In this document: one piece after another, positions 1 through 9,782 of the stretch
Layout of the letters: every line of letters begins with the position of its first letter
Numbering within the stretch: position 1 is the stretch's first letter
Origin: Pseudomonadota bacterium
GTDB lineage: Bacteria; Pseudomonadota; Gammaproteobacteria; Burkholderiales; SHXO01
Assembly (NCBI GenBank): GCA_023430065.1
Contig: JAEZCG010000119.1
Span: forward strand, 1-34,190
Length of the DNA stretch: 34,190 nucleotides
Reading direction: 5' to 3'
Made by a program: the position numbers and the translations under genes
The notes under the pieces: model-generated
The model's database searches: none
Told to the model about the DNA's origin: nothing
What the model saw: the letters and a program-made list of their open reading frames with translations, nothing else

Positions 1-1321
1 CGACTACCTCGCGCGCCACCGCAAACTCACCAAGTTCCAGGAGGAGCAGATCTGGCGCGGGGTGTCGGGCTACCTGGAACAGGTGGCGTTCGGCTACCGC
101 CATTGCCTGTCGAAATTCGAGACGGGCGCGCACGGCGCGCTCGAACTCAAGCCGCTGCTACCGTTGATTGCGACCCGGGCCATGCGTGTGCACGCGGCGA
201 GGATGAAGTGGCACTATCTGCGCTATAGCACGCTCGACGGCCGCCAGTGGGGCGAGGTCAATGCGCTCTACGCGCTGGCCGAGAGCGGCGGCCTCGCACG
301 CGCCCGGGTCAACCCCTATCGCACCGCGCAAGGAGATAGCTCGGTCGAGGAGGAGTTCCTGCGTGCGCTGATGCTGGCAGTGGCCTCGCCGCAGGCGCTG
401 CTGCCGCAGCAGATCGAGATCGCAGACCGGTTGATCGCCACGAGCGCCCGTCACTTCGTGCTCGCCAGCCACACCGCGGAGTCGCTGCGCCACTACGTGG
501 ATCTCGCCTGTGAAGGAGGTCCGCAACGCATCGAACTCGACGCGCGCCTGTCATCGAGTGCACGCGCGTTCGGCGCCTGCCAGGCGCTCGAACAGCTGAA
601 GGAGACCGAAGCCGAGATCGACGAGCAGGAACCGCAACCCGCGACGCGCCGCCTGATCGAGGAGTTCGACGGGGAAATGGTGCTGGCCACCGTGAGACAC
701 CTCATTCGTCAATGGGGGCCGACCCTGCCGCTGCGCCGGCACGAGCGCCGCGGCCACGCGGCACAAGTCAGCGTCGTGCACGACTTCGAGGAAGTGGCCG
801 CGAACGTATCCGGGCTCACGCCCGACTATCCGTTCGTCAGCGCACAGGAACAATGGCTGATCGAGGACGAGAGCCGCAGCGGCCTGCAGGCCCGGGTGTC
901 CAGTCCGAACGGCCGCTGGCTCGAAGTCGGCGCGCTCGTCGCGCTACGCAAGGCGGACGAGGGCACCTGGCGCACGGGGATCGTGCGCCGCCTCGCACGC
1001 GCGGATGCCAACGACCGCCGCGTGGGAATCGAGATCGTCGCGCACGGCGGAGCCGGGGTGACGCTGCTCCCGCTGGGGCGCAACGACGAGCCGGTCCCCG
1101 GACAGGGTATGCTGTGCGCATTGCTCTCCAGCCGCGACAACGCCACCGACGAGGTCACGCTGCTGCTGCCTCGTCGCAGCTTCTCGCCGAACACGCCCTG
1201 CGAAATGCGCGCCTACGATCAGCGCTACCGGCTGCAGCCGCTGCGGGTGACCGCTCGCGGGACGGGATTCGAGATCGCGCGCTATCGCGTACGGCGCATC
1301 GCGGACGCCCGCGCCGCGTGA
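1..1321 (+). CDS. PilZ-like domain protein, 5'-truncated (hypothetical)
   Basis: The reading frame is open from base 2 through the window edge, so the real start lies upstream; the GTG at 62 is only an internal codon. About 440 residues are visible. The N-terminal two thirds are mostly helical and I do not recognise them. The last ~200 residues hold an RR-x-x-RR stretch (LRRHERRGHAAQV), followed about 60 residues later by EDESRSG and a beta-rich segment (WLEVGALVALR, WRTGIVRRL). This is the RxxxR plus D/NxSxxG layout of PilZ domains, which bind cyclic di-GMP. The match is degenerate: the first motif is offset from the second by an acidic helical insert. If it is PilZ, the protein would be a cytoplasmic c-di-GMP effector; no signal peptide can be judged because the start is missing. 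It converges on the DUF4139 gene with a 61-base gap. That the CDS is real is near certain; the function is a guess. Confidence 0.75.
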   Translation, partial: DYLARHRKLTKFQEEQIWRGVSGYLEQVAFGYRHCLSKFETGAHGALELKPLLPLIATRAMRVHAARMKWHYLRYSTLDGRQWGEVNALYALAESGGLARARVNPYRTAQGDSSVEEEFLRALMLAVASPQALLPQQIEIADRLIATSARHFVLASHTAESLRHYVDLACEGGPQRIELDARLSSSARAFGACQALEQLKETEAEIDEQEPQPATRRLIEEFDGEMVLATVRHLIRQWGPTLPLRRHERRGHAAQVSVVHDFEEVAANVSGLTPDYPFVSAQEQWLIEDESRSGLQARVSSPNGRWLEVGALVALRKADEGTWRTGIVRRLARADANDRRVGIEIVAHGGAGVTLLPLGRNDEPVPGQGMLCALLSSRDNATDEVTLLLPRRSFSPNTPCEMRAYDQRYRLQPLRVTARGTGFEIARYRVRRIADARAA

Positions 1322-1382
1322 TGCCGAGGGGGCCGGCCGCATCCCCGCGCTGCCGCCTGGTCTCGATCCACCTCGCACCCCT

Positions 1383-2906
1383 CTACCAGGCATAGCGCAC
1401 GGTATAGCGCACCGTGACCTCCTCGTCCGCCGGCACCGTCACCGGAACGTGAATGGTATTGGCGTCCTGCTTTTCCCACTTGTGGCTGCTCGACTGGATC
1501 TTCCAGTTCGACCACCGGTACATTCGCTCCCTCACCAGCACCTTGACCGGTTCGACCTTGCGGTTGCGCAGCTTCACCTCGATCACCTCGGTGATCGTCT
1601 TGCGCAGCGAGTCCAGGTTGTAGTCGACCTGGCGTCGCTCGCCCACGACGTCGAAGGCCGAACCGAGCTTGAGCAGGATGTTCTCGTTGCGCGGCGTGTG
1701 ATCGATGCGATCCTCGCCGATGAATTCGAGGGTGTCATCGGCGGCGTCGAGCTTGCTCACCCGCACGCGCCCCGCGGGCAGGGGCACCCCCATGCCGCTC
1801 TCCTGATCGTTGCGGAAGCTCAGGTAGCTGTCCACCTTCTTGTTGCCCGTGACGCCGAAGCTGCGATCGGTGTAAGGCGCCCCACCGTAGCCCCAGAATC
1901 GGTCCTGGCCCTGGTAGACCAGGGTGCGCTCGCAGGCGACATCGGCCACCTGGGGAAACAGCTCGATCTGCTTGGTGGAATTGTCCGGCAGCGAACTGGG
2001 TCGGCCGAGCGTATACAGGTGGTACTCGAAGAAGGCCTTCTCCTCGAAGCCCTTGGCTTCGTCCGCCACCGCTTCGGCCGCCATGGCCCGCCGCATCGCC
2101 AGCCCCGACGCGGCAGGCGGCGGGGCGCGATGCACGTCGCCGGCGATCAGCTTGATGCGCGCGTCCGGATAGGAGGCGCCCGACTGGTTGAGGATGCTGA
2201 CCCAGGCGCCCACGTCGAGCGTGCAGGAGTTGGCGTCCTTGCCCTGCGTGAAGAGCAGGTTGTAATCCGCCCACCAGGTGATGCCCGCGGTCTGGTAGGC
2301 GACGCGCGCGCGATGCTCGCCTCCCTGCTTCGCGGCGATCTCCCACACCAGCGTGGGCCGCGTGATCAGCCCGCCGGGCAGCTCGGGCAGGCGCACCCCG
2401 GCATGCTGCGGGATGGTGCGCACGCTGCCGTCGGCCAGGCGCAGCACCAGGCCATCGGAGATCGACAGCAGCGTTCCGGCAATCTCCTCGACCGAATCGC
2501 CGCGCGCCAGCTCGACCACGATCTCGCGGTCGATGTACTTCTCCAGCAGCTTCGCCGTACCGACCAGATCGAACTGGAAGTTCTGCTCCACCACGCGCGT
2601 GCCGGCCGGATCGGTGAGCGATCGGAACGATACCGTAGTCGGGTCGATCAGCGCGGCGACGTCGCTGAAGCGCAGTTCGTTTCGTCCGCTCTTCAGCTGG
2701 ATGGGCCGTTCGTGACGCACCACCGCGTAGCCGGGCACGGCGTAGCCCTGCTGGCCGCCGCCTCGGAACACCTCGGGCGGGACGCCTCCCGCCTCGGTGC
2801 TGCTGTAGATGGTGAGCGAGTGGGCGATCGGCGCCTCTCCCTGCGCGGCGCCCATGGACTGCGCAGACAGCAGCACGATCGCACCGACGCGAGCGAATCT
2901 CTTCAT
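1383..2906 (-). CDS. DUF4139 domain-containing secreted protein
   Basis: A 507-residue protein starts at the ATG whose complement is 2904-2906, preceded by GGAGA about 6 bases upstream. The same frame stays open far upstream across the histidine kinase gene, but that part is antisense shadow. Residues 1-22 (MKRFARVGAIVLLSAQSMGA) look like a Sec signal peptide, so the protein is likely periplasmic or outer-membrane associated. The body has the features I associate with DUF4139: an N-terminal beta segment with LKSGRNELRFSDV, a central WWADYNLLF stretch where a long beta-sandwich begins, and a C-terminal region ending in EEVTVRYTVRYAW. Members have no established biochemical role. It is a single gene, divergent from the histidine kinase with about 117 bases between starts, so the two may share regulation. 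Family call fairly sure; function unknown. Confidence 0.85.
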   Translation of the reverse strand: MKRFARVGAIVLLSAQSMGAAQGEAPIAHSLTIYSSTEAGGVPPEVFRGGGQQGYAVPGYAVVRHERPIQLKSGRNELRFSDVAALIDPTTVSFRSLTDPAGTRVVEQNFQFDLVGTAKLLEKYIDREIVVELARGDSVEEIAGTLLSISDGLVLRLADGSVRTIPQHAGVRLPELPGGLITRPTLVWEIAAKQGGEHRARVAYQTAGITWWADYNLLFTQGKDANSCTLDVGAWVSILNQSGASYPDARIKLIAGDVHRAPPPAASGLAMRRAMAAEAVADEAKGFEEKAFFEYHLYTLGRPSSLPDNSTKQIELFPQVADVACERTLVYQGQDRFWGYGGAPYTDRSFGVTGNKKVDSYLSFRNDQESGMGVPLPAGRVRVSKLDAADDTLEFIGEDRIDHTPRNENILLKLGSAFDVVGERRQVDYNLDSLRKTITEVIEVKLRNRKVEPVKVLVRERMYRWSNWKIQSSSHKWEKQDANTIHVPVTVPADEEVTVRYTVRYAW

Positions 2907-2963
2907 GTCGTCTCCATTGAACGGGGTTGCAGTGGCATTCAACGCGGTGGACGGGGAAAAGGG

Positions 2964-2993
2964 TTGACCGCGGGACTGGCCCGGCAGTATAGA
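2964..2993 (+). promoter_or_regulatory. Candidate sigma-70 promoter for the histidine kinase gene
   Basis: TTGACC at 2964-2969 and TATAGA at 2988-2993 are separated by 18 bases, close to the TTGACA-17-TATAAT consensus. Transcription would begin near 3000, giving a leader of about 24 bases before the ATG at 3024. It lies in the divergent gap with the DUF4139 gene. This is a pattern match only. Confidence 0.5.
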
Positions 2994-3023
2994 TGGCGCT
3001 CGACCCGCCTTCCGCCAGCACCC

Positions 3024-4337
3024 ATGACCGCCCTGTCGCGCGCCCTTGCTTCGCACTCCGCATCCCGCCAGGACGCGCCGCCGGTGAGCGGATCGCCGTC
3101 CTCGCCGGTGGCCTTGCTCGAGGCGCGCATCCGTCAACTCGAGCAGATCAACCGGACCCTCGAACGGGAAGTGATCCAGCATCGCCTGGCCGAGGAGCTG
3201 GCGCGTGACCAGTCGCAGATGCTGATCGAGTCGCTGGGCATGCTGACCGAATCGAACTTGGACAATTTCCTCGGCCACGTCTTGCGGGTCACGGTGCAGC
3301 AGCTCGAGGGCGTCGGCGGCACCTTGTGGTTCCCCGATCCCGACACGCGCACCACGCGCCTGCATCTCGAGTACGTGGATTCCCGCGTCCTGCCAGCCGG
3401 CCAGTCGCAGCACCCGGCGGTGGTGCAGCCGCTGCCCATCGGCGGGCGCGGCGTCTCCACTTTTCCGATCGAACATCCGGAGACCTATGTCCTGAGCGGC
3501 AGCGTCGACGGGATGCCGGAGGAGAACCGGGCGTACATCAACTCGCTCGGCGTGCGCATGCTGCTCACCGTGCCGATGGTCCTCGGCCGCGAGACCGTCG
3601 GGTGGATCTGCGTGCGCAGCAGTCGTGCCGACCCCTCCGAATTCGAGAGCAAGATCCACCTGGCGGAAGCGCTCGCCGGCCAGGCCACGCTCGCCGTGCA
3701 GATGGCACGGCTGGGGGAGCAGGCGCGCGAAGCCGCCGTGCTGGGCGAGCGCAACCGGATCGCGCGCGACATCCACGACACCCTGGCGCAGGGATTCACC
3801 GGCGTGGTGGTCAATCTCGAGGCAGCGGCGCGCAGCCTGCGCAAGGACAACGCGCGGGTGGCGCTGGAGCACATCGAGCACGCCCGCGATCTGGCGCGCA
3901 GCTGCCTGGACGAGGCGCGCCTGTCGGTGCGTGCACTGCGCCCGGAGTCCGCCTGCGCCTCCCTGGCCGAGGCGCTGCGGGCCCAGGTGGAACGTTTCGG
4001 CCCGCTCGGCATCACCGCGGCGCTGGAGATCGAGGGAGAGCCGGCGGTGCTCGAGCGGCGTGCCGAGGCGGAACTGCTGCGCATCGCGCAGGAGAGCGTC
4101 ACCAACGTGCTCAAGCACGCGCAGGCGCGCACCGTGCGCATCCGCCTCGCCTGGGGCGCGGAGCGCGTCACCCTCGCCATCGCCGACGATGGTCGCGGAT
4201 TCGATCCGCACGCGCATCACGACGGCTTCGGACTGATCGGCATGCACGAGCGGGCGTGCCGTATCGGCGCCGCCCTCAGGGTGGACGCGGCGCCCGGCCT
4301 GGGTACCCGGGTCGAGACCAGCCTGTCGCTGCGCTGA
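3024..4337 (+). CDS. Sensor histidine kinase, NarX/DegS type (GAF, HisKA_3, HATPase_c)
   Basis: This is a 437-residue cytoplasmic sensor kinase with no membrane segment or signal peptide. Residues 31-65 form a likely coiled coil rich in L, E, Q and R. Residues ~75-235 match a GAF-type sensory domain. The dimerisation/phosphoacceptor region reads ERNRIARDIHDTLAQ with the phosphorylated histidine at 251, the hallmark of HisKA_3 kinases. The N box (LRIAQESVTNVLKHA, N361) and G boxes (ADDGRGF 388-393, GFGLIGM 401-407) of the ATPase domain are intact. The ATG at 3024 is the first sensible start after a candidate promoter; there is no clear Shine-Dalgarno sequence. The response regulator follows after 7 bases, so the two make a two-component pair. 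The GAF ligand is unknown. The molybdenum hydroxylase genes downstream are a possible target, by position only. Confidence 0.93.
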   Translation: MTALSRALASHSASRQDAPPVSGSPSSPVALLEARIRQLEQINRTLEREVIQHRLAEELARDQSQMLIESLGMLTESNLDNFLGHVLRVTVQQLEGVGGTLWFPDPDTRTTRLHLEYVDSRVLPAGQSQHPAVVQPLPIGGRGVSTFPIEHPETYVLSGSVDGMPEENRAYINSLGVRMLLTVPMVLGRETVGWICVRSSRADPSEFESKIHLAEALAGQATLAVQMARLGEQAREAAVLGERNRIARDIHDTLAQGFTGVVVNLEAAARSLRKDNARVALEHIEHARDLARSCLDEARLSVRALRPESACASLAEALRAQVERFGPLGITAALEIEGEPAVLERRAEAELLRIAQESVTNVLKHAQARTVRIRLAWGAERVTLAIADDGRGFDPHAHHDGFGLIGMHERACRIGAALRVDAAPGLGTRVETSLSLR

Positions 4338-4344
4338 GCAGCCC

Positions 4345-5004
4345 ATGCGAACTGCCGAGCCCCCTTCCCTGCCCCAGACCGGGGGATCGTGCATCCGCGT
4401 ACTGATCGCGGACGACCACCCGCTGGTGCGACGTGGACTGGCCGCCATCATCGACATGGAGGACGACGCCAGTGTCGTGGGCGAAGCCGGCGACGGCGAG
4501 GAAGCGGTGCGGATGTGGCGCACCCTGCGTCCGGACGTCACGCTGATGGATCTGCGCATGCCCAAGGTCGAGGGCGTGCAGGCGATTCGCCGCATCCGTG
4601 CCGAGGACGCCGGCGCGTCCATCATCGTCCTGACCACCTTCGACCACGACGAGGACATCTACGCGGGGCTGCGCGCGGGTGCAAAGGCGTACCTGCTCAA
4701 GGACGTCCAGCCCGAGGAGCTGTTCCGCTGCATCCGTGCCGTGCACGCGGGCGAGGCCTACCTGCAGCCGAGGGTTGCAGCCAAGCTGGCGCAGCGCATG
4801 CAGGAGGAGACGCTGACCGAGCGCGAGGTGCAGATCCTGGCATTGCTCGCCGAGGGCAAGAGCAACCGCGCGATCGGCCAGTCGCTGTTCATCACCGAGA
4901 GCACGGTGAAGAGCCACGTCAAGAGCCTGTTCGTCAAGCTCGACGTGACCAGCCGTGCCGAGGCGATCGCGCTTGCGGCCAAGCGGGGCCTGATCAAGTT
5001 CTGA
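4345..5004 (+). CDS. Response regulator, NarL/LuxR family
   Basis: A 219-residue response regulator. The receiver domain (residues ~17-135) has the acidic pair D23/D24, the phosphoacceptor D69 in LMDLRMP, the conserved threonine in [10 protein letters not shown], and the lysine in AYLLKD. A LuxR-type helix-turn-helix occupies ~155-215 ([18 protein letters not shown], then [14 protein letters not shown]). It would bind DNA when phosphorylated by the kinase encoded just upstream. A 16-residue extension precedes the usual RVLIADDHP start; no better in-frame start is visible, and there is no clear Shine-Dalgarno sequence, so translation may be coupled to the kinase. The 233 bases after it, up to the 2Fe-2S gene, hold no gene and no convincing terminator that I can see. 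Confidence 0.94.
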   Translation: MRTAEPPSLPQTGGSCIRVLIADDHPLVRRGLAAIIDMEDDASVVGEAGDGEEAVRMWRTLRPDVTLMDLRMPKVEGVQAIRRIRAEDAGASIIVLTTFDHDEDIYAGLRAGAKAYLLKDVQPEELFRCIRAVHAGEAYLQPRVAAKLAQRMQEETLTEREVQILALLAEGKSNRAIGQSLFITESTVKSHVKSLFVKLDVTSRAEAIALAAKRGLIKF

Positions 5005-5237
5005 GCCAGCTTCGACCCGGTTCCGGTGCACCCGGTCCGCGCCGCGGCTGTTGCCATGCGTTCTCACCCGAAAGGATGATTCTCGACTGCCACCAATGGA
5101 TTCCGGCTAATCGTCCCTCGGTCGGATGCGACCATCGGACGCGCCGGACACAATCGCTCGAGTCCGTCATGCGCCCGGAGCCACACCGCGCGGATCGGTT
5201 CGAGCGCCCCTCCCTCGCCTTCGACAAGGAGATCACG

Positions 5238-5708
5238 ATGCCCACCCTCAAGATCAATGGTCAGAGCTACTTCTCGGATTCGCCACCCGACACGCCCTTG
5301 CTGTGGGTCATCCGCGAGGAGTTGCGCCTGACCGGCACGCGCTTCGGCTGCGGCCTGGGCCTGTGCGGCTCCTGTACGGTGCACCTGAACGGCCAGGCGG
5401 TCCGTTCGTGCATGATCAGCGTGGGCGAGGTGGGCAACGCCGCCATCACCACCATCGAGGGCCTGCATCCCGACGACGCGCATCCCGTGCAGAAGGCGTG
5501 GATTGACCTGCAGGTGCCACAGTGCGGCTACTGCCAGTCCGGACAGATCATGCAGGCGGCCGCACTGCTCGCCGCGAATCCGGATCCGAGCGACAAGGAG
5601 ATCGTCGAGGGCATGAACGGCAACCTGTGCCGCTGCGCCACTTACCCGCGCATCGTGGGCGCGGTGCGCAAGGCCGCGACGATGATGAAGGAGACGAGCA
5701 ATGGCTAA
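5238..5708 (+). CDS. 2Fe-2S subunit of a molybdenum hydroxylase (IorA/CoxS type)
   Basis: A 156-residue small subunit carrying two [2Fe-2S] clusters. The plant-ferredoxin-like N-terminal cluster uses C38, C43, C46 and C58 (CGLGLCGSC then C); the second uses C96, C99, C131 and C133 (CGYC...CRC). It would pass electrons between the molybdopterin site of its partner and an external acceptor. The ATG at 5238 follows AAGGAG with about 6 bases spacing. Its stop codon lies inside the start of the large subunit gene (ATGGCTAA, 8-base overlap), so the two are translationally coupled. No FAD-subunit gene is nearby, which fits the two-subunit isoquinoline 1-oxidoreductase type rather than three-subunit CO or xanthine dehydrogenases. 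Confidence 0.93.
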   Translation: MPTLKINGQSYFSDSPPDTPLLWVIREELRLTGTRFGCGLGLCGSCTVHLNGQAVRSCMISVGEVGNAAITTIEGLHPDDAHPVQKAWIDLQVPQCGYCQSGQIMQAAALLAANPDPSDKEIVEGMNGNLCRCATYPRIVGAVRKAATMMKETSNG

Positions 5709-8160
5709 GACCGTCGAACAAGGCATCACCCGCCGCGACTTCCTCGTGCGCTCAACCGCCATCGCCGGCGGCGCCTTCCTGAGCATCGGCGTCGGCCCCA
5801 GCCTGGTGCCCGGCAAGGCCGAGGCGGCTGCGGCGACCGCCTCGTACACGCCGTCGATCTGGTTCACCATGACGCCCGACGGCATCACGACCATGCACAT
5901 CGTGAAGGCAGAGATGGGCCAGCACATCGGCACGGCGTTCGCGCAGATCATCGCCGACGAACTGGAGGTGCCCTGGGACAAGGTGAGGCTGGACACGCCG
6001 CTGGAGAGCGTGGAGAACTTCGCCATCTACGGACTTGCCTACACGGTGAACAGCGGCAGCGTCACCACCGAATTCGACCGCATCTCGCGTGCGGGCGCGA
6101 TCGGTCGCATCGCGCTGACCGAAGCGGGCTGCAAGCTGCTCGGTGCCAAGCTCGCCGACTGCCGCGCGGAGCAGGGGCGCATCATCGACCAGGCCTCGGG
6201 CCGGTCGATCGGCTATGGCGAGATCCTGCAGAAGGTGAAGCTGGAGCGGAAGTTCACGTATCCCGACGACTTCAGGCAGGTAAAGCTCAAGGACCGCAGC
6301 CAGTACAAGCTGATCGGCAAGTCCCTTCCGGCCCTCGACATCCCGGCGAAGACCAACGGTCAGGCGCGCTACGGGATGGACGTGTTCCTCCCCGGCATGG
6401 CCTACGGCTCGCTCGTGCCGCCGCGCTCGCGCTACAAGTCCAAGGTTCTGTCCATCGACGACAGCGAGGCGCGGAAGATCCCCGGCTATCTGCGGGCGGT
6501 GAAGACCGACGACTCGATTGGCAAGTGCACCGGCTGGGTGGTGGCGCTGGCCGAGACCTTCCCGGCCGCAGTGAAGGCGGCCAAGGCGCTCAAGATCCAG
6601 AGCGACCCCGGTCCGTACGGCAAGCTGAACCTGTCCGACATCATGGAGGAATTCACGGCGCTCGCCGACAAGCCGGAGGAAAGCGCAGCCTGGGTGCTGG
6701 AGGGCGACGTGGACAAGGCCCTTCCCGGCGCAGACAAGACGGTCACTGCCGAGTACACCAGCGACATGGTGTGCCACGCCACGATGGAGCCGTTCAACTG
6801 CGTGGTGCAGCACGCGGCCGACGACAGCTGGCACGTGCACATCGGCACGCAGAGCACCTCCTTCGCGCGCATGACGCTGACCGCCTATCTGTCCCAGGTG
6901 CTGGGCAAGAAGCCCGAGGAACTGAACGTCTTCGTGCATCAGTACATCCTCGGCGGCGGCTTCGGGGGCAAGCAGGACTACGACGACATTCTTGCCGCCG
7001 CCTACTGCGTGAAGGAACTGGGCCGACCGGTGAAGCTCATTCAGACGCGCGAGTCGCAATTCGCCACCAGCTTCCCGCGTACCCCCACCTTCCATCGGCT
7101 GAAGGCCGGCATCAAGGACGGCATGCTCGATGCGATGAACCACGACATCGTGTGCGGCTGGATGGGGCCGCGCTTCGCGGTGGGCAAGCAGTTCAACAAC
7201 GGCACCGACTGGCTGCAGCTCGATTCCGTCGACGGCAAGAAGGCCGACATCGACCAATGGTCCATCGGTGGCAGCGACCACTGGTACCACCTGCCCAACC
7301 ACCGCGTGCGCGCATGGAACAGCGACCGCACCACCTGGGCCGTGCAGGCAAGCGCGCTGCGTACGGTGTCGAACAGCTACAACATGTTCGTGGTGGAGTC
7401 CTTCATCGACGAGTGTGCGCACGCCGCGGGACGCGATCCGCTCGAGTTCCGCCTCGCGATGCTCAACGGCAAGGGCGGCAACCGCGGCATCCCCAATGCC
7501 GGCTACCCCGAGGGAACGGGCTCCGACTACTACATGGACCAGTTGTGGATCTCGCTGCCGTGGCCACAGGACAAGACCTGGATTCCGTACGAGTCCGGCA
7601 CGGTAGGGGGCGCCCTGCGCCTGGCCAACTGCCTGCGGGTGGCAGCCGGCAAGGCGGGCTGGGGTGCACGCAAGCTCCCGCCCAACACGGCGTTGGGGCT
7701 GGCCGTGTCCTCGGCGGAGGAACGCCAGAGCCCGACCTGGGTGGCAGGCGTTGCCGAGGTGACGGTGGATCCGTCGACGGGTCGATACCGGATCAACAAG
7801 GTGACCATCGCGATGGACATGGGCATCGCCATCAACCCCGATAACGTGAAGGCGCAGATCATGGGGTCGGCATTGTGGGGCGCCGGCCAGGTGCTGTCCG
7901 AACGCCTGACCTACAAGAACGGCGCGATCGAGCAGACCAACTTCCACGAGTACCTGCCGATCCGCCAGGTCGACGTGCCGGAGTTCGACATCACGCTGAT
8001 CGAGTCGGGCCGGCATCCGGTGGGCGTCGGTGAGCCGGCTTCGACCGTGGTGGCGCCCGCCGTGGCCAATGCGATCTTCAATGCGGTCGGCGCGCGCGTG
8101 CGACACATGCCGATCACGCCGCAGGCCGTGCTCGAGGCGATGAAGAACAAGAAGGCGTGA
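5701..8160 (+). CDS. Molybdopterin-binding subunit of a molybdenum hydroxylase (IorB-like), Tat-exported
   Basis: An 819-residue large subunit of the xanthine oxidase family. The N-terminus has a twin-arginine signal (TRRDFL at 10-15, then a hydrophobic stretch to ~30), so the folded, cofactor-loaded enzyme is probably exported with its small subunit. The cofactor loop GGGFGGK is at 418-424; IorB-type enzymes I know of more often have GGGFGRR there. The family's catalytic glutamate is in GVGEPAS (E778). A helix with [15 protein letters not shown] is typical of this branch. Predicted reaction: hydroxylation of a heterocycle or oxidation of an aldehyde using water. The substrate cannot be read from the sequence. 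The electron acceptor is also unclear because no cytochrome c gene adjoins. An amidase gene follows after 176 bases and might act on a lactam or amide product, but this is only a position-based idea. Confidence 0.9.
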   Translation: MAKTVEQGITRRDFLVRSTAIAGGAFLSIGVGPSLVPGKAEAAAATASYTPSIWFTMTPDGITTMHIVKAEMGQHIGTAFAQIIADELEVPWDKVRLDTPLESVENFAIYGLAYTVNSGSVTTEFDRISRAGAIGRIALTEAGCKLLGAKLADCRAEQGRIIDQASGRSIGYGEILQKVKLERKFTYPDDFRQVKLKDRSQYKLIGKSLPALDIPAKTNGQARYGMDVFLPGMAYGSLVPPRSRYKSKVLSIDDSEARKIPGYLRAVKTDDSIGKCTGWVVALAETFPAAVKAAKALKIQSDPGPYGKLNLSDIMEEFTALADKPEESAAWVLEGDVDKALPGADKTVTAEYTSDMVCHATMEPFNCVVQHAADDSWHVHIGTQSTSFARMTLTAYLSQVLGKKPEELNVFVHQYILGGGFGGKQDYDDILAAAYCVKELGRPVKLIQTRESQFATSFPRTPTFHRLKAGIKDGMLDAMNHDIVCGWMGPRFAVGKQFNNGTDWLQLDSVDGKKADIDQWSIGGSDHWYHLPNHRVRAWNSDRTTWAVQASALRTVSNSYNMFVVESFIDECAHAAGRDPLEFRLAMLNGKGGNRGIPNAGYPEGTGSDYYMDQLWISLPWPQDKTWIPYESGTVGGALRLANCLRVAAGKAGWGARKLPPNTALGLAVSSAEERQSPTWVAGVAEVTVDPSTGRYRINKVTIAMDMGIAINPDNVKAQIMGSALWGAGQVLSERLTYKNGAIEQTNFHEYLPIRQVDVPEFDITLIESGRHPVGVGEPASTVVAPAVANAIFNAVGARVRHMPITPQAVLEAMKNKKA

Positions 8161-8188
8161 ACGAACCCAGAGGCGGCCAGTAGAGCGC

Positions 8189-8292
8189 CCAACGCGAAGG
8201 ACGCAAAGGACATCAGACAGGTCGAAGCCGACGCATCGGCTGACACCTGCCTGCTTTGCGGCCCCTTGCGGACTTCGCGATCTTTTCGTTGC
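8189..8292. repeat. Intergenic inverted repeat, copy A (CGCAAAGG / CTTTGCG family)
   Basis: The left arm (8190-8210) has CGCGAAGG and CGCAAAGG units; the right arm (8254-8291) has CTTTGCGG, CCTTGCGG and CTTCGCG units, so the arms are imperfect reverse complements. Between them sits a strong stem: AGCCGA (8226-8231), a 4-base loop and TCGGCT (8236-8241), flanked by CAGGT/ACCTG and CAG/CTG pairs. The whole element can fold into one long hairpin between the hydroxylase and the amidase genes. Related copies lie at 18594-18690 and 24006-24150. Confidence 0.75.
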
Positions 8293-8336
8293 TGGTTTGC
8301 CGCTTCCCCTGACGCGGTGAGCCACCTGGAACTGAA

Positions 8337-9755
8337 ATGGCAGACGACATCCTCTCGCTGTCCGCGCAGGCGCTGCTCGATCACTACCGAAGGCGCGCGC
8401 TGTCGCCGGTCGAGGTGACGCGGGCGGCACTGGAGCGCATCCACGCGCTGCAGCCGCTATACAACGCCTTCGTCCTGACCATGGACGACGAGGCCCTGGG
8501 CGCAGCGCGCGCATCGGAGGCGCGCTGGCAGCGCGGGGAGCCGCTCGGCCTGGTCGACGGTCTGCCCACGACCGTCAAGGATCTTCTGCTCGTGAAGGGC
8601 TATCCCACCCGGCGCGGATCGCGAACCATCGACCCGAACCAGCCGTGGGAGGAGGACAGCGCCTCGGTTGCGCGCATGCGCGAGCAGGGCGCCGTCATCC
8701 TCGGCAAGACCACCACCCCGGAGTTCGGCTGGAAGGGCGTGACTGACAGTCCCCTTACCGGCCTGACCATGAACCCGTGGAACCGGGCGCTCACGCCGGG
8801 CGGAAGCAGTGGCGGCGCCGCAGTCGCCGCTGCGCTCGGCATGGGCGTGATGCACATCGCCACGGACGGCGGCGGCTCGATCCGCATCCCCGCGGGCTTC
8901 TGCGGCATGTTCGGCATCAAGCCGACCTTCGGCGTCGTCCCGGTGCATCCGCATCCGCCGGCCGGCACGCTGTGGCACCAGGGTCCCATCGCACGCACGG
9001 TGCACGACGCCGCACTCATGCTCACGGTGATCTCCGGCCACGAGTTCCGCGACTTCTATGCTGCCCCGACGCTGGGTATCGACTATCGCACGGGACTCGA
9101 CGACGGGCTCGCCGGGACGCGCATCGCCTACAGCCGGACACTGGGCTATGCACGCGTCGATCCCGAAGTGGCCGCGCTGGTGGATCGCGGGGTCGGTGCG
9201 CTCGAAGCGCTGGGCGCACGCGTCGAGGAAGTCGACCTTTCCCTTTCGGATCCGATCGACATCATGGCGCCGCTGTGGTCGGTGGCACTGGCAATGGGCG
9301 TTGCGCCGATGACGCCGGCGCAGCGGGCGCTGGTCGATCCGCCGCTGCTGGATCTGGCCGAACCGGGCTTGCATCTGAGTGCACTGGATTACCGCGCGCT
9401 CGAGAAGCGCCGCGAGGCACTGGCGCGCCGCTTCAGCGAACTGCACCGCACGCACGATCTTCTGGTAACGCCGCAACTGGCCACGACCGCCTTTCCCACG
9501 ATGCACGAAGTGCCGCCGAACTCGGAACTGAAGCGCTGGTGGCAGTGGTCGCCGTTCACCTACCCGTTCAACCTCACCCAGCAGCCGGCGGCATGCATGC
9601 CCTGCGGTTTCGATTCGCACGGGCTGCCGGTGGCGATGCAGATCGTCGGTGCACGCTTTGCCGACGCCAAGGTACTGCGCGCCTGCCGTGCGTACGAACA
9701 GGCGCATCCGATTCGTACCCCGCCCCTGCCGCGCAGCGTGGCGCTCGCGCACTAG
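8337..9755 (+). CDS. Amidase (amidase signature family)
   Basis: A 472-residue enzyme of the amidase signature family, which hydrolyses amides to acid and ammonia through a Ser-cisSer-Lys triad. The lysine is K81 in TTVKDLLLVKG. The glycine/serine signature TPGGSSGGAAVAAALGMG supplies the cis-serine (S157 or S158). The nucleophile is S181 in DGGGSIRIPAG. The C-terminal part contains NLTQQPAACMPCG and LPVAMQIVG, as expected of the family. Length is normal, and no signal peptide is seen, so it is probably cytoplasmic. The start at 8337 has only a weak upstream GGA. Substrate not predictable; members include aryl-, fatty- and lactam-type amidases. It is not a convincing GatA because no gatB/gatC genes are adjacent. 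It follows repeat copy A. Confidence 0.9.
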   Translation: MADDILSLSAQALLDHYRRRALSPVEVTRAALERIHALQPLYNAFVLTMDDEALGAARASEARWQRGEPLGLVDGLPTTVKDLLLVKGYPTRRGSRTIDPNQPWEEDSASVARMREQGAVILGKTTTPEFGWKGVTDSPLTGLTMNPWNRALTPGGSSGGAAVAAALGMGVMHIATDGGGSIRIPAGFCGMFGIKPTFGVVPVHPHPPAGTLWHQGPIARTVHDAALMLTVISGHEFRDFYAAPTLGIDYRTGLDDGLAGTRIAYSRTLGYARVDPEVAALVDRGVGALEALGARVEEVDLSLSDPIDIMAPLWSVALAMGVAPMTPAQRALVDPPLLDLAEPGLHLSALDYRALEKRREALARRFSELHRTHDLLVTPQLATTAFPTMHEVPPNSELKRWWQWSPFTYPFNLTQQPAACMPCGFDSHGLPVAMQIVGARFADAKVLRACRAYEQAHPIRTPPLPRSVALAH

Positions 9756-9782
9756 GGCTGGTGCGCGGGGTGGGCGAACCTT

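Noticed and set aside
2907..4658. Upstream continuation of the DUF4139 frame across the histidine kinase gene.
   Set aside because: A signal peptide with its own ribosome binding site starts at 2906; the upstream part is antisense to intact kinase motifs.
5752..8514. A 920-codon minus-strand open frame opposite the molybdenum hydroxylase gene.
   Set aside because: Antisense shadow of a clear xanthine oxidase-family gene; no motif and biased composition.
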